64,000 nt of DNA, taken from positions 1,332,961-1,396,960 of the forward strand of contig NZ_LT707409.1 in assembly GCF_900156875.1 (NCBI RefSeq). Reading direction: 5' to 3'. How positions within the stretch are numbered: position 1 is the first letter of the stretch; the number at the start of each line of letters is the position of its first letter. The notes beneath the pieces are model-generated. The model was not told where the DNA came from, made no database searches, and was given only the letters and a program-made list of their open reading frames with translations. The translations under genes and the position numbers were made by a program. Source of the DNA: Robertmurraya dakarensis (GTDB lineage: Bacteria > Bacillota > Bacilli > Bacillales > Cytobacillaceae). This document shows positions 1 through 8,581 of the stretch, piece after piece.

Positions 1-386
1 TTTTCCTTATTGATCACGATGGTGATTCCGTCTAGTGCTACCTTTAATTCTTTTACGTTTATTCCTAGTTCTTTTGCTTTAGCGAGTTCTTCCTCCTTTA
101 TACTCCGGGAAGCGTTATTAAAATCTGTTCCGCCGCCTTCTACTAAAAACTTACTGAAACCGGCACTTGTTCCTGAACGGCTTACTTCAACTGATACATT
201 TTCTTCCTTATTCACCATGTAATCCTCAGCAAGCCTGGACATAAGAAGATAGATCGTTCCAGATCCATCCAATACAACGCTGCCTCCCATCCCCCCGCTA
301 TTGTCGTTATCAATCCCACAAGATGTTAAAGTAACTAACGTAAACATTGAAATGATGAGGAAAACCTTCCGTAATTTCAATACCAT
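1..386 (-). CDS. pstS: Phosphate ABC transporter substrate-binding lipoprotein PstS, partial (C-terminus beyond the left edge)
   Basis: The first 128 codons are visible; the rest runs off the window. The product begins with a charged n-region and a hydrophobic stretch ending in the lipobox LTSC, so it should be a lipid-anchored extracellular protein. The mature part contains GSGTIYLL and SRSGTSAGF, the Ser/Thr-Gly loops by which PstS proteins bind phosphate, followed by GGTDFNNASRSI, typical of the family. It would hand inorganic phosphate to the PstCAB importer, whose genes would be expected further left. An in-frame GTG directly precedes the ATG, so the start may lie three bases upstream. 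PhoP control is usual for the family but no Pho box was identified. Confidence 0.85.
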   Translation of the reverse strand, partial: MVLKLRKVFLIISMFTLVTLTSCGIDNDNSGGMGGSVVLDGSGTIYLLMSRLAEDYMVNKEENVSVEVSRSGTSAGFSKFLVEGGGTDFNNASRSIKEEELAKAKELGINVKELKVALDGITIVINKE

Positions 387-465
387 CACCCAACCCATCC
401 TATTCTCTCTTTTACATTTCCCATAAAAAGACCAATTATTAAAAATACCCGAACTTTTTCCTCAT

Positions 466-513
466 AAAAAAACACTCACGAATATTGATTTAACAACATT
501 TGTGAGTGTTTTC
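466..513 (-). terminator. Rho-independent terminator after the DUF4256 gene
   Basis: Inverted arms AACACTCAC and GTGAGTGTT, extended by flanking A/T pairs, are followed on the minus strand by a run of seven T. It lies just past the DUF4256 stop codon and before pstS, separating the two units. Confidence 0.75.
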
Positions 514-544
514 TACTATTTTTATTCAACTATATTTATAGGAT

Positions 545-1114
545 TCAGACCCTTAACGAACCCCGGAATCCTCTAACACCATAGTAGGAGTCCGCACCGT
601 TATGATACAAGAATACGTGCCCATAACGCCAGTCGCAAAAAAGGGCACCACCGCGTTCTCTTATATCAGGGGGTGTTTGCACCCAGCTTGATGTTTTTTT
701 ATCGAAAGTTTCAAGTTTCTGCAACTCGCGGTATTGTTCTTCTGTTAACATTTCAATGCCCATGGCGTTGGCCATGTCAATGGCACTGTTTTCTGGTTTA
801 TGTTTTTTCCTTGACTCCAGCGCTTCGCGGTCATAGCAAACACTTCTGCGGCCTTTAGGACTTTCTGCAGAACAATCATAAAAAATGTATTCGTCTTTCT
901 CTTCGTCATAACCAACAACATCCGGTTCACCGGCAGTTCTTTCCATTTCAAAGAGTGACCATAGTTTTTCAGGATTGGCATCCAGCTTCGCTTGGACTTT
1001 ATCCCATTCAAGACCTTCATGACGGTGCATGTTTTTCTCAAAGCGGCTGTGCAGTACTTTGAGTAATTCTTCAAGTCGTTCTTGTGATAATTCCTGTTTG
1101 TTACTCACTGCCAT
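545..1114 (-). CDS. DUF4256 domain-containing protein
   Basis: A 189-residue soluble protein with no signal peptide or membrane segment. The whole chain matches my recollection of the DUF4256 family: an N-terminal helical part with HRHEGLEW near residue 31, a central DVVGYDEEKDEYIFYDC segment, and a C-terminal part rich in Trp, Tyr and Gly (ALFCDWRYGHVFLYHNGADSYYG cut short here as RYGHVFLYHNGADSYYG). The biochemical role of the family is unknown to me. It stands alone between an MFS exporter gene upstream and a strong terminator downstream. Family assignment is fairly sure; function is not assigned. Confidence 0.8.
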   Translation of the reverse strand: MAVSNKQELSQERLEELLKVLHSRFEKNMHRHEGLEWDKVQAKLDANPEKLWSLFEMERTAGEPDVVGYDEEKDEYIFYDCSAESPKGRRSVCYDREALESRKKHKPENSAIDMANAMGIEMLTEEQYRELQKLETFDKKTSSWVQTPPDIRERGGALFCDWRYGHVFLYHNGADSYYGVRGFRGSLRV

Positions 1115-1154
1115 ATCAGTTCCCCCTTTTACTCTAAAAGATTATGTATGTATA

Positions 1155-1187
1155 AGACTGTCCGAGATGTAACTCTTGGAACAGTCT
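1155..1187 (-). terminator. Hairpin between MFS gene and DUF4256 gene
   Basis: Arms AGACTGT and ACAGTCT, extended by CCGAGA against TCTTGG with one bulge, form a long stem between the MFS stop and the DUF4256 start. No clear U-tract follows, so termination is only probable. Confidence 0.35.
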
Positions 1188-1221
1188 CTCAATCTACAGA
1201 GTGAAAAATACGCTGTAGACC

Positions 1222-2421
1222 TTAAACTGCTTGTTCTATTTTTGACTGTCTACCATTCGAATCCTTCTGCCAGAATGTTTTTTTAGAAAAGATACTTAAT
1301 AAAATCGGAATCACTAATAATACAATGGTAACATAAATCAAGTGAAATACCGATAAATGTTCCAATACTGTTCCACCCAATGCGCTTCCAAACACAATCC
1401 CAAAATTAAAAGTACTTGACTGAAGTGAGGTGGCGACATCTTTTCCAGTTTCTACTTGTCTCGTTACTGCGGCTTGGAACATCGTAACAAGTGCTCCAAA
1501 CGACACGCCCCACAAAAGGAACGTAATATGTGATACGAATAGCATTCCCTTAAAACCTAAGAACAAAAACATCGAACCAAAGGCCAAAGTTAACATAAAT
1601 ACAGTCAGAGACCCCAGATGGTCATCTATAACTTTACCTGCTAATACAACTGATATGATCGTCCCGACCCCAAAAAGGATGGAGGCCAGCTTAATTCCAC
1701 CGGCCAGACCTAAATTGTCGGCAAGTGGTGAAATATAAGTATACAAACCATAATGCGCCATAATCGTGAGGAGTGTCACGACCAAGCAAATGACAACGGA
1801 TTTATTGCGGATAATGGTAAACGGTGAATTGGCAGTTGTTCGTTTTTCCCCTTTTACAGAAGGCAAAAGAATCTGTCCTAGAATAGCAATGATAAAAATA
1901 ATGGCAGATAACACTCCAAATGCTATTCTCCATCCGAATTCTGTACCGATCGCTGTCATAATCGGCAAACCAATCCCAAGTCCAAGAGTAGTTCCGGACA
2001 TTGTTACAGCAATGGCTCTTCCTTGTAAGTTCGATGGTACCAGACGCATTGCATAAGCAGAAACCATCGGCCACAGTACCCCTGCACTGATCCCGCCAGC
2101 AAGTCTAGCAGCGGCTATTAACATATAAGATGAAGAAACGGCTATGATGAAATTTGATACTCCAAAAATAAACATCAAAATGGTCAACAGTTTTTTTCTA
2201 TTCATTGACATCGTCAAAGTTATTAACGGAATCGTTCCAACTGCAGATGCAATTGCATAAATGCTGACTAGTAGACCTATAGATGAATAGGATACCCCCA
2301 GCCCTTCGCTCATTTGCGGAAGGATTCCAGAAGGCACTAATTCTGATAATATTCCCATAAAAGTAACACTTGAGAGAAGCAATAAATACAACCACGGAAA
2401 TTTATCTTTCTTATGTTCCAT
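1222..2421 (-). CDS. MFS family efflux transporter (12 TM)
   Basis: This 399-residue protein is almost entirely hydrophobic, with about twelve predicted transmembrane segments in two halves, as in drug:H+ antiporter-1 type major facilitator proteins. The loop between TM2 and TM3 carries the charged SMNRKKLL segment of the MFS motif A region, and TM5 has a GxxxGxGxGLP-like run (GTTLGLGIGLPIM) typical of the antiporter motif C. AraJ/YdhP/NepI-like exporters of sugars, nucleosides or drugs are the closest relatives by pattern, but the substrate cannot be assigned. It appears monocistronic, with hairpins on both sides. The ATG was chosen for a GGAG-type site upstream. Confidence 0.8.
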   Translation of the reverse strand: MEHKKDKFPWLYLLLLSSVTFMGILSELVPSGILPQMSEGLGVSYSSIGLLVSIYAIASAVGTIPLITLTMSMNRKKLLTILMFIFGVSNFIIAVSSSYMLIAAARLAGGISAGVLWPMVSAYAMRLVPSNLQGRAIAVTMSGTTLGLGIGLPIMTAIGTEFGWRIAFGVLSAIIFIIAILGQILLPSVKGEKRTTANSPFTIIRNKSVVICLVVTLLTIMAHYGLYTYISPLADNLGLAGGIKLASILFGVGTIISVVLAGKVIDDHLGSLTVFMLTLAFGSMFLFLGFKGMLFVSHITFLLWGVSFGALVTMFQAAVTRQVETGKDVATSLQSSTFNFGIVFGSALGGTVLEHLSVFHLIYVTIVLLVIPILLSIFSKKTFWQKDSNGRQSKIEQAV

Positions 2422-2528
2422 AACTACTCCATTCTCCCTCCATTTCTATAACTGTACTATTTTATCAACGAAACAGTATAAAGACAATGTAAAAGCTATA
2501 CAATCGTATGGATTTCCTCGAAACGAAA

Positions 2529-2560
2529 AAAAGGATGTCCCCAAACCGGACTATCCCCTT
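2529..2560 (-). terminator. Rho-independent terminator after the pterin dehydratase gene
   Basis: On the minus strand GGATAGTCC and GGACATCC form a stem with one bulge, followed by seven T. It lies 24 bases past the dehydratase stop codon. Confidence 0.65.
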
Positions 2561-2583
2561 AAACAATAATCATTTAATGAAAG

Positions 2584-2895
2584 CTAGCAATCTTTTTCTT
2601 TTATTTGCGCGTACAATTCGTCATACTTTTGAGCCAGCGTAAAATCCAAATCTGTAAGTCCCTTCGCCCGCCAAGAAGTAATTTTTACAGTGATCAGTTT
2701 GTAATCAATAGAAATAAAGGGATGGTGATTCAGTTGTTCTGACAATTGCGCTACACTTTGAACAAATTCTATACCTTTTAGATAATCTTGAAATCGATAC
2801 TTTCGTTCAATCCATCTTTCGTCGATAAGCTTCCAATTTGGATTTTCTAATAGCTTTTCTTTGATAACAACTTCACTTAATTTTTCCAATTTCAT
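2584..2895 (-). CDS. 4a-hydroxytetrahydrobiopterin dehydratase (pterin-4a-carbinolamine dehydratase)
   Basis: At 103 residues this is the usual size for the PCD/DCoH family. The family's active-site signature is present at about residues 56-60 (NHHPF), followed by the conserved [17 protein letters not shown] stretch. The enzyme dehydrates the 4a-carbinolamine form of tetrahydropterin so that the cofactor can be recycled after aromatic amino acid hydroxylation, and it also occurs in bacteria lacking phenylalanine hydroxylase with an uncertain role. No hydroxylase gene is adjacent. The gene is a single unit with its own terminator. Family assignment is strong; the physiological partner is unknown. 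Confidence 0.88.
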   Translation of the reverse strand: MKLEKLSEVVIKEKLLENPNWKLIDERWIERKYRFQDYLKGIEFVQSVAQLSEQLNHHPFISIDYKLITVKITSWRAKGLTDLDFTLAQKYDELYAQIKEKDC

Positions 2896-3001
2896 TCCCC
2901 CTCATCATTATCATATTAACAATTTACTCCATTAATCTTCAATCATCATGATAATCGGATTCTTCACTATTTTTATATTTGCTGTTGACCAGATACAATG
3001 A

Positions 3002-3242
3002 GTGTTAAAAAATAGAACAGATGAATCAATCAGTCATTTGCAAAAAACGATTGAACTTGCAAAGGAAGGAAATAACGTAGAAATAATAATTGGTACATGC
3101 TGAGGCTTATACAGAAATGGCTTATAATCATTTCACCCAATCTCAATACGATGAAGCTGTTCCAAACTACGAAAAGGCAATTACCATGAAGTTTTTCCTC
3201 TCAAAAAAAAGCAGAGGGATCATAAATTCCACTGCTATCTAA
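3002..3242 (+). pseudogene. Decayed fragment of a tetratricopeptide-repeat (TPR) protein
   Basis: Two short open segments in different frames resemble neighbouring TPR helices. The first reads ...ISHLQKTIELAKEGNNVE and ends at a TGA; the second, one frame over, reads AEAYTEMAYNHFTQSQYDEA followed by VPNYEKAI and stops at a TAA. The second has the classic TPR spacing of Ala, Tyr, Gly-like, Tyr and Ala positions. A frameshift near 3085-3098 separates them, and neither has a proper start with a ribosome site. I read this as the remnant of a Rap- or NprR-like, or other, TPR gene. It fills an otherwise empty 356-base gap. Confidence 0.5.
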
Positions 3243-3251
3243 GTCAATCAT

Positions 3252-4802
3252 CTATATTTGTTTTGGATTTTTATAATGAATTTCAAACAAATCCCTGCGC
3301 CGGTCACGCAGCTGCCGGACTGTGCCTGATCTTCTTTGTCTTCTTAAGATCTCTAAGTCCACATCGCCGACAACGACTGTTTCAATATTAGGATGACACT
3401 CCCCGACAATTCCATCACGAGCAAACTCAAAATCAGAAGGAGTAAAGATGCCTGATTGTGCATATTGAATATCCATATTTTCCACTTGTGTTAAGTTGCC
3501 AACTGTACCGGCAATCACGGTGTATACTTGATTTTCGACTGCACGGGCCTGCGCGCAATAGCGCACACGCAAGTACCCTTGGCGATCATCTGTGCAAAAT
3601 GGAACAAAAATAATATTGGCACCTTGATCAACCGCATAGCGGGCAAGTTCTGGGAATTGAATGTCATAACAAACCTGAATGGCAATTTTTCCACAATCGG
3701 TATCAAACACCTTAATCGTGTCACCCGGTTGAATTCCCCACCATTTCCTTTCATTTGGCGTGACATGGATCTTGTACTGCTTTTCAATTGTTCCATCTCT
3801 TCTAAATAAATAGGCAATGTTATAAATATGATCATTTTCTTCCACAAAATGTGTACCGCCAATGATATTAACATTATATTTCAGCGCTAATCTTGTGAAA
3901 AGCTCTATATAATCCTCCGTATATTCAGCCAATTTACGAACCGATTTTGATGGGACTTTTTCTTCTAAGAACGACATTAATTGTGTTGTGAAAATTTCTG
4001 GAAAAACGGCAAAATCTGAACCAAAATCATAGGCAACATCCACATAGTACTCCACTTGCTTAGCAAATTCCTCAAAAGAGTTAATGTTTTTCATCATATA
4101 TTGAATAACGGTAATTCTTACGGGATAAGACGTCTTGAAATGACGTTTCGTTTTTCCGCGATACTCAATGTTATTCCATTCCATTAGAGTCGCATAATTT
4201 AACGATTTTTGATCATCCGGTAAATATCCAGGGTTTATACGCTTAACGGTAAATCCATTCATAATTTGAAAAGTTAATACAGGATCATAAATATTTTGGG
4301 CACTCACCTCTTGGACGTATTCTTTTGGTGTATATTTATCTTTGTATTTATGATAATTCGGGATGCGCCCCCCAATAATGATGCTTTTTAAATTTAACTC
4401 CTGTGCTAATTCTTTTCTAGCATCATACAATCTTCTGCCGATTTTCATGCCTCTAAAAGCAGGATCAACCATAACTTCGATGCCATATAAGTTATAGCCG
4501 TCAGGATCGTGGTTTGTAATATAACCATTGTCCGTAACATCATCCCATGTATGCCGATCGTCATATTCATCAAAATTTACAATCAAGCTAGAACAAGTTC
4601 CAATTATCTTCCCATTATACTCCACACAAAATTGTCCTTCTGGGAAGATATTCAAATGGCTTTCCAGTTGATCCCGCTTCCATGGATCCATATTTGGAAA
4701 ACAAGTTTTCTGCATTGCTAATATTTGATCAAAGTCTTCCCTTCTAATATTTCTCACTTCTAGCTTCTTTTCAAAGCTGGATAAATCCAATTTATTTGAC
4801 AT
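3252..4802 (-). CDS. yhcX: Bifunctional GNAT acetyltransferase / carbon-nitrogen hydrolase (YhcX-like)
   Basis: A 516-residue two-domain protein. Residues roughly 14-205 form a GNAT N-acetyltransferase with the acetyl-CoA pyrophosphate loop RGMKIGRRLY. Residues about 230-500 form a nitrilase-superfamily amidase with the complete Glu-Lys-Cys triad: Glu in FAVFPEIF, Lys in YKIHVTPNER and Cys in IQVCYDIQFPE. The length and domain order match Bacillus YhcX, whose substrate I do not know. The enzyme is soluble and cytoplasmic. It stands alone, with a decayed TPR fragment downstream and a DUF5068 lipoprotein gene upstream. Confidence 0.88.
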   Translation of the reverse strand: MSNKLDLSSFEKKLEVRNIRREDFDQILAMQKTCFPNMDPWKRDQLESHLNIFPEGQFCVEYNGKIIGTCSSLIVNFDEYDDRHTWDDVTDNGYITNHDPDGYNLYGIEVMVDPAFRGMKIGRRLYDARKELAQELNLKSIIIGGRIPNYHKYKDKYTPKEYVQEVSAQNIYDPVLTFQIMNGFTVKRINPGYLPDDQKSLNYATLMEWNNIEYRGKTKRHFKTSYPVRITVIQYMMKNINSFEEFAKQVEYYVDVAYDFGSDFAVFPEIFTTQLMSFLEEKVPSKSVRKLAEYTEDYIELFTRLALKYNVNIIGGTHFVEENDHIYNIAYLFRRDGTIEKQYKIHVTPNERKWWGIQPGDTIKVFDTDCGKIAIQVCYDIQFPELARYAVDQGANIIFVPFCTDDRQGYLRVRYCAQARAVENQVYTVIAGTVGNLTQVENMDIQYAQSGIFTPSDFEFARDGIVGECHPNIETVVVGDVDLEILRRQRRSGTVRQLRDRRRDLFEIHYKNPKQI

Positions 4803-5003
4803 ATGCTTTCGATCCTTTCCAAACTTCTACAATATAAAAGTTAGTCTTTCCAAAAACTGCTTAGTTTTAATAATCATTTTAAATCTCAACTTTTATAAGA
4901 ACATGCGCTTGACTCATTCATGTGCAAACAAACCATATTCTACTAATACCCAAAATGGTCAAGCAGTTAAACATGCGTCAAAAATCGTTCAACTCGGATG
5001 AAA

Positions 5004-5040
5004 TAACCAAAAAGACCCGACTTTTTGTTAGTCGGGCCTC
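5004..5040 (-). terminator. Rho-independent terminator after the DUF5068 gene
   Basis: On the minus strand CCCGACT and AGTCGGG enclose a short A-rich loop and are followed by a T-rich run, 32 bases past the DUF5068 stop codon. Confidence 0.8.
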
Positions 5041-5071
5041 TCCTTATAAAAAGAAGGTTCATTTTTACATA

Positions 5072-6340
5072 TTAAAGTTCAAAAGTAGCTCTCTTCCCTT
5101 TGGAAATATCTTTTGCCTCTTGATTCTTAATTGGTCCAATTTCGATTTCGAACGCTTTGTTTTTCCAAATTTTCTCATATTGTTCCTGGTCTAGAACGAA
5201 AATTTGCAGCAACTCGCCAGATTTTCCAGCGTCGATCAAATCGTTATAGCCGTAATTTAGCAGCATACCCTCAGATAACATATACTGAGTTCCATCGTTT
5301 ACCGTTAATTTAGAGGACATCATCGTCAAACTAACTGCTTCAGATCCCTTATTGTCAAGATCGAATTTCACTGTCAGCAGGACAATTCCATTCTTAAAGT
5401 TTTCAAATCTTGGTGCTTCAATTTCGTTCGGAGTGAATTCAGTAAACTGATATCCGTCTAAGATAACCGTTACATCTCCCAATGTTTCACTTTTACCGAT
5501 TCCCTTTTCTTCCTTCAGCATTTTCTTTTCGCCCATGTCATCGGTTGTTGCTTTATCTTTGTAAAATGCTTCATTATATGCGATTTTTTCTGCGCCTTCT
5601 TCATTTAAGCTTAGCGTAAATGAACCATCCTTCCCAATTGGGTTGCCGAATTCCCCTTTAACAGCTTGTGCAGCAGGAACTTCAACAGCTACTGTAGACG
5701 CATCCAATATCGTTTGCAAATCATCTTTTCCAAATGGATAAGTGTAATATCCTGTTACCGTTTCACCTGCTTTAAGCAGGTAATCATTCCCAGGTGCTAG
5801 CTTCTCAACCAGCTGTTCCTCAGCCGGTAATAGGTATCGATGGTTATTATAAGCTTTTTGCGCACCAGTGAAGGATAGATAAAATGCAGGCATATAATAG
5901 ACATCTTTATCAGATTCGTTCGTCACTGTGTATTGTGTAATAATGACACCGCCATCAGTCTGGTCATTAAATGGGATGGCGAAATCAGTATGAAAATCAT
6001 TTAATTCAATCAGTGTATAGGCATCTACTGAAACCGTTACACCTTCCATTTTATGTACTTGCGGCTGATCATTTTCGTACAGTACCTTTGTGGTACCTTC
6101 CGTTTCTTCTTCCATATATTTAATTAATTCCGAGAAATCAGCAGAACTTTTGGCAGTTGTTTCTTCTTTCTCTGTATCTTTTTCAGTATCTTCCTCAGCT
6201 TCCTCAGTCTCTTTTTCCTCATTTTCTACTGGTGCATTTGTATCCTCATCAACAGTAGTTTCTTTTGTTTCATTTCCACAGCCGCTTACGATAACCAATG
6301 TCAACAGTAATGCCGCAAGCACCATCCATAATTTTCTCAA
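5072..6340 (-). CDS. DUF5068 domain-containing lipoprotein
   Basis: A 422-residue secreted lipoprotein. It starts with MRKLWMVLAALLL and a lipobox ending VSGC, then has an acidic Glu/Thr/Asp-rich linker at about residues 24-65 that probably tethers the folded part to the membrane. The remaining 350 residues form two beta-rich halves, each with a VTVSVDAY/VTVILDGY-like strand. They look like tandem immunoglobulin-like domains related to DUF4352-type surface proteins. The pattern matches the Bacillus DUF5068 family as I remember it; its function is unknown. The gene is monocistronic with a strong terminator. Confidence 0.75.
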   Translation of the reverse strand: MRKLWMVLAALLLTLVIVSGCGNETKETTVDEDTNAPVENEEKETEEAEEDTEKDTEKEETTAKSSADFSELIKYMEEETEGTTKVLYENDQPQVHKMEGVTVSVDAYTLIELNDFHTDFAIPFNDQTDGGVIITQYTVTNESDKDVYYMPAFYLSFTGAQKAYNNHRYLLPAEEQLVEKLAPGNDYLLKAGETVTGYYTYPFGKDDLQTILDASTVAVEVPAAQAVKGEFGNPIGKDGSFTLSLNEEGAEKIAYNEAFYKDKATTDDMGEKKMLKEEKGIGKSETLGDVTVILDGYQFTEFTPNEIEAPRFENFKNGIVLLTVKFDLDNKGSEAVSLTMMSSKLTVNDGTQYMLSEGMLLNYGYNDLIDAGKSGELLQIFVLDQEQYEKIWKNKAFEIEIGPIKNQEAKDISKGKRATFEL

Positions 6341-6491
6341 AATCTCTCAACCTCCAATATTTAACAAACTAATCCTATTCTAGCGGAATATTTTTCCTAT
6401 TAATATCAGTACAAAGTTATAAATCTATCTATAATCCCTTATTATTTAGATATAATGACGCAGGAAAAAGTATCCAATTCCTGTTTAGTCG

Positions 6492-6535
6492 CAGGGACGC
6501 CCCGGAAAATCTTGTTTCACAGGATTGTTTCACAA
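6492..6535. repeat. 44-bp dispersed repeat, copy 1
   Basis: Begins CAGGGACGCCCCGGAAAATC and ends TGTTTCACAA. It matches the copy at 10600-10643 at 42 of 44 positions in the same orientation, and contains the internal direct repeat TGTTTCACA. GGGACG...TGTTTCAC strings recall short mobile repeats common in Bacillus intergenic regions, but the family was not identified. Confidence 0.8.
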
Positions 6536-6541
6536 ATCCCA

Positions 6542-6574
6542 TAAGAAAGAGACAGGTACATAGCCTGCCTCACA
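6542..6574 (-). terminator. Terminator at the end of the thiamine operon
   Basis: On the minus strand GAGGCAGG pairs with CCTGTCTC (one G-U pair) and is followed by TTTCTTAT, directly after thiF. Confidence 0.6.
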
Positions 6575-6578
6575 TTTT

Positions 6579-7598
6579 TTATCCTAAATAACGATGATAC
6601 AATGTTTTCGCTTCCGCGATGTCTTTTGTGCCATGAACAAGGACACGGCCATCTTTGAAGATGACTAAACGGTGGTCCCCCTTTGTAAACGATAGCAAAT
6701 AAGGATTTCGTTGGAGGTCATCCCCTTGTTGTTGTAAAAGATGTTCCAACTGCTCTAGGTCTCTTTCAATTTTATCTGGTGGACGAATTTGGACGGTATC
6801 CCTTCCACAGAGTACAGCAGTCTTTGTTGTGTTGCGGTAATCAAGGTACGGGTAAGTTCTTTCTGTACCACACGATAAGCAGCTTTCCTTTTTCACTTTT
6901 TCAACATTTATTGAAGTGTGCTGGTTTTTCCACAAATCAAAAGAAACAAGCTTATTTCTCAAAGACTGATAATCTTCAACTAGAATCTTTAAAGCTTCCG
7001 TTACTTGATGAGCAACAACAGTTTGCACTGCAGGGCTAATAATACCAGCAGTATCGCAAGTCAACCCGCCAAGGGGAACCGATTCCAAAAGACAGCTTAG
7101 GCATGGTGTGTCTCTAGGGATAATGGTATAACTAATTCCATAACTTCCCACACAAGCACCGTAAATCCAAGGAATTCTGTATTTCTGTGATATGTCATTA
7201 ATCATCATTCTGATATCAAAATTATCCGTTGCATCTATGATCACATCGACCCCAGCAACGAGCTCTTTCAGTTCCGCAGGTCCTACATCTGCTACATGCA
7301 CTTCAACCTTCACATCTGTATTAATCGCTTGTAAGCGTTTTTCAGCAGCAACAGCTTTCGGCAGCCGTCCCACCGCATCTTCTTCACAATAAAGATTCTG
7401 CCTTTGCAGGTTGCTCCATTCCACATAATCTCTATCGACCATCGTTAATTTGCCAATCCCTGCTCGAACAAGCGCCTCTGCATTACCGGTTCCAAGTGCA
7501 CCTGCACCAACAATCAAAACGTGTTTCCGGCGTAGCTTTGCTTGTCCGCCGACTCCAATTGGAGCAAATAATTCTTGACGCGAATAGCGTTCTGTCAC
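6579..7598 (-). CDS. thiF: ThiS adenylyltransferase ThiF (MoeB/E1-like)
   Basis: A 339-residue member of the ThiF/MoeB/E1 superfamily. It activates the C-terminal glycine of ThiS as an acyl-adenylate so that sulfur can be added for thiazole synthesis. Seen in the sequence: the nucleotide-binding glycine motif GAGALG near residue 31, the [13 protein letters not shown] segment that contacts ATP, and two CLSC pairs (about residues 172 and 240) that normally bind a structural zinc. A C-terminal extension follows. The GTG start overlaps the thiG stop as GTGA, so translation is probably coupled. No thiD follows, unlike in the B. subtilis operon. Confidence 0.92.
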   Translation of the reverse strand: MTERYSRQELFAPIGVGGQAKLRRKHVLIVGAGALGTGNAEALVRAGIGKLTMVDRDYVEWSNLQRQNLYCEEDAVGRLPKAVAAEKRLQAINTDVKVEVHVADVGPAELKELVAGVDVIIDATDNFDIRMMINDISQKYRIPWIYGACVGSYGISYTIIPRDTPCLSCLLESVPLGGLTCDTAGIISPAVQTVVAHQVTEALKILVEDYQSLRNKLVSFDLWKNQHTSINVEKVKKESCLSCGTERTYPYLDYRNTTKTAVLCGRDTVQIRPPDKIERDLEQLEHLLQQQGDDLQRNPYLLSFTKGDHRLVIFKDGRVLVHGTKDIAEAKTLYHRYLG

Positions 7599-8362
7599 CC
7601 AATACTCAACCCTTCCATTGGACTGCTTGCTGTTGCATATGCTTTTTTCGGAATACGGCCTGCTTCATACCCCAGTCGGCCTGCTTCAATGGCCAGTTTC
7701 ATAGCTTTTGCCATTTTCACTGGGTCTTTTGCTCCTGAAACAGCTGTATTTAAAAGAACTCCGTCTGCACCTAATTCCATCGCAATCGCTGCGTCTGAAG
7801 GTGTGCCAATTCCTGCATCGACAATCACAGGTACATGTGATTGCTCGATGATAAAACGTAGATTAAGAGGATTTACAATTCCTTGACCCGATCCGATCGG
7901 TGAAGCTCCCGGCATAATCGCATGACATCCTATTTCTTCTAGACGTTTGGCCAGTAAAACATCATCGGACGTATACGGCAAGACGATAAAGCCTTCTTTT
8001 ACCAATTCCTCCGAAGCTTTAAGCGTTTCGATTGGATCTGGAAGCAATGTTTTTTGGCAGCCAATCACTTCTACTTTAATCATGTCACACAGGCCAGAGG
8101 CTTTTGCAAGTTTAGCGATCCGGACAGCTTCTTTAGCTGTGCTGGCACCAGCTGTGTTCGGCAGCAATTTATATTTTTCAACATTGAGTTTCTCCAAAAA
8201 ATTCGGTTGATTCGGTTCGTAAATGTTCATTCTTCGAACTGCGAACGTTAATATTTCTGTTTCTGAAACATCGACTGCTTCCTTTTGTACATCAAAGTTT
8301 GGATACTTTCCAGTACCAAGCAATAATCTTGATTTAAATGAATAAGGACCTATTTTTAACAT
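7595..8362 (-). CDS. thiG: Thiazole synthase ThiG
   Basis: A 255-residue TIM-barrel enzyme that condenses deoxyxylulose phosphate, dehydroglycine from ThiO and sulfur from ThiS thiocarboxylate into the thiazole phosphate of thiamine. The lysine that forms the imine lies in MIKVEVIG, and phosphate-binding loops appear as [12 protein letters not shown] and [12 protein letters not shown] start it at the ATG one base after the thiS stop because the ribosome site GGAGGCG lies in the last codons of thiS and the protein then begins [20 protein letters not shown], as in other ThiG proteins. A longer in-frame reading would overlap thiS. Confidence 0.94.
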   Translation of the reverse strand: MLKIGPYSFKSRLLLGTGKYPNFDVQKEAVDVSETEILTFAVRRMNIYEPNQPNFLEKLNVEKYKLLPNTAGASTAKEAVRIAKLAKASGLCDMIKVEVIGCQKTLLPDPIETLKASEELVKEGFIVLPYTSDDVLLAKRLEEIGCHAIMPGASPIGSGQGIVNPLNLRFIIEQSHVPVIVDAGIGTPSDAAIAMELGADGVLLNTAVSGAKDPVKMAKAMKLAIEAGRLGYEAGRIPKKAYATASSPMEGLSIG

Positions 8363-8363
8363 T

Positions 8364-8576
8364 TCATCCGCCTCCCACAAAATGAACCATTTCCACTCTA
8401 TCGCCATTAGATAGAATCGTTTCTGAATGCTTGCTTTTTTCTAGAATTTCTTGATTTAACTCAATCATGACTACCTTTTGATCTAGACCAAAATATTGTA
8501 TTAGCTCCGAGACATTTCCTACGTTTTCAGGAAGTTCTACCTTTTCCCCATTAATAATCAGCTGCAACTTTTCCAC
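8364..8576 (-). CDS. thiS: Sulfur carrier protein ThiS
   Basis: A 70-residue ubiquitin-like protein ending in Gly-Gly-Gly after VHFV. The C-terminal glycine is adenylated by ThiF and becomes the thiocarboxylate that donates sulfur to ThiG. The N-terminal strand ([14 protein letters not shown]) and the [10 protein letters not shown] turn fit the ThiS fold. It starts at a GTG five bases after the thiO stop, so it depends on coupling to thiO translation. The short spacing and overlapping signals with thiG fit co-translation of the carrier and its synthase. Confidence 0.93.
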   Translation of the reverse strand: MEKLQLIINGEKVELPENVGNVSELIQYFGLDQKVVMIELNQEILEKSKHSETILSNGDRVEMVHFVGGG

Positions 8577-8581
8577 CCTTT

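Noticed and set aside
3528-3809. Plus-strand open frames antisense to yhcX and many others across the window
   Set aside because: They mirror codon structure of real minus-strand genes, lack ribosome sites and show no family motifs.
8363-8407. Longer N-terminus for ThiG overlapping ThiS
   Set aside because: The extension overlaps the end of thiS and does not fit ThiG proteins; the ATG with GGAGGCG is better.
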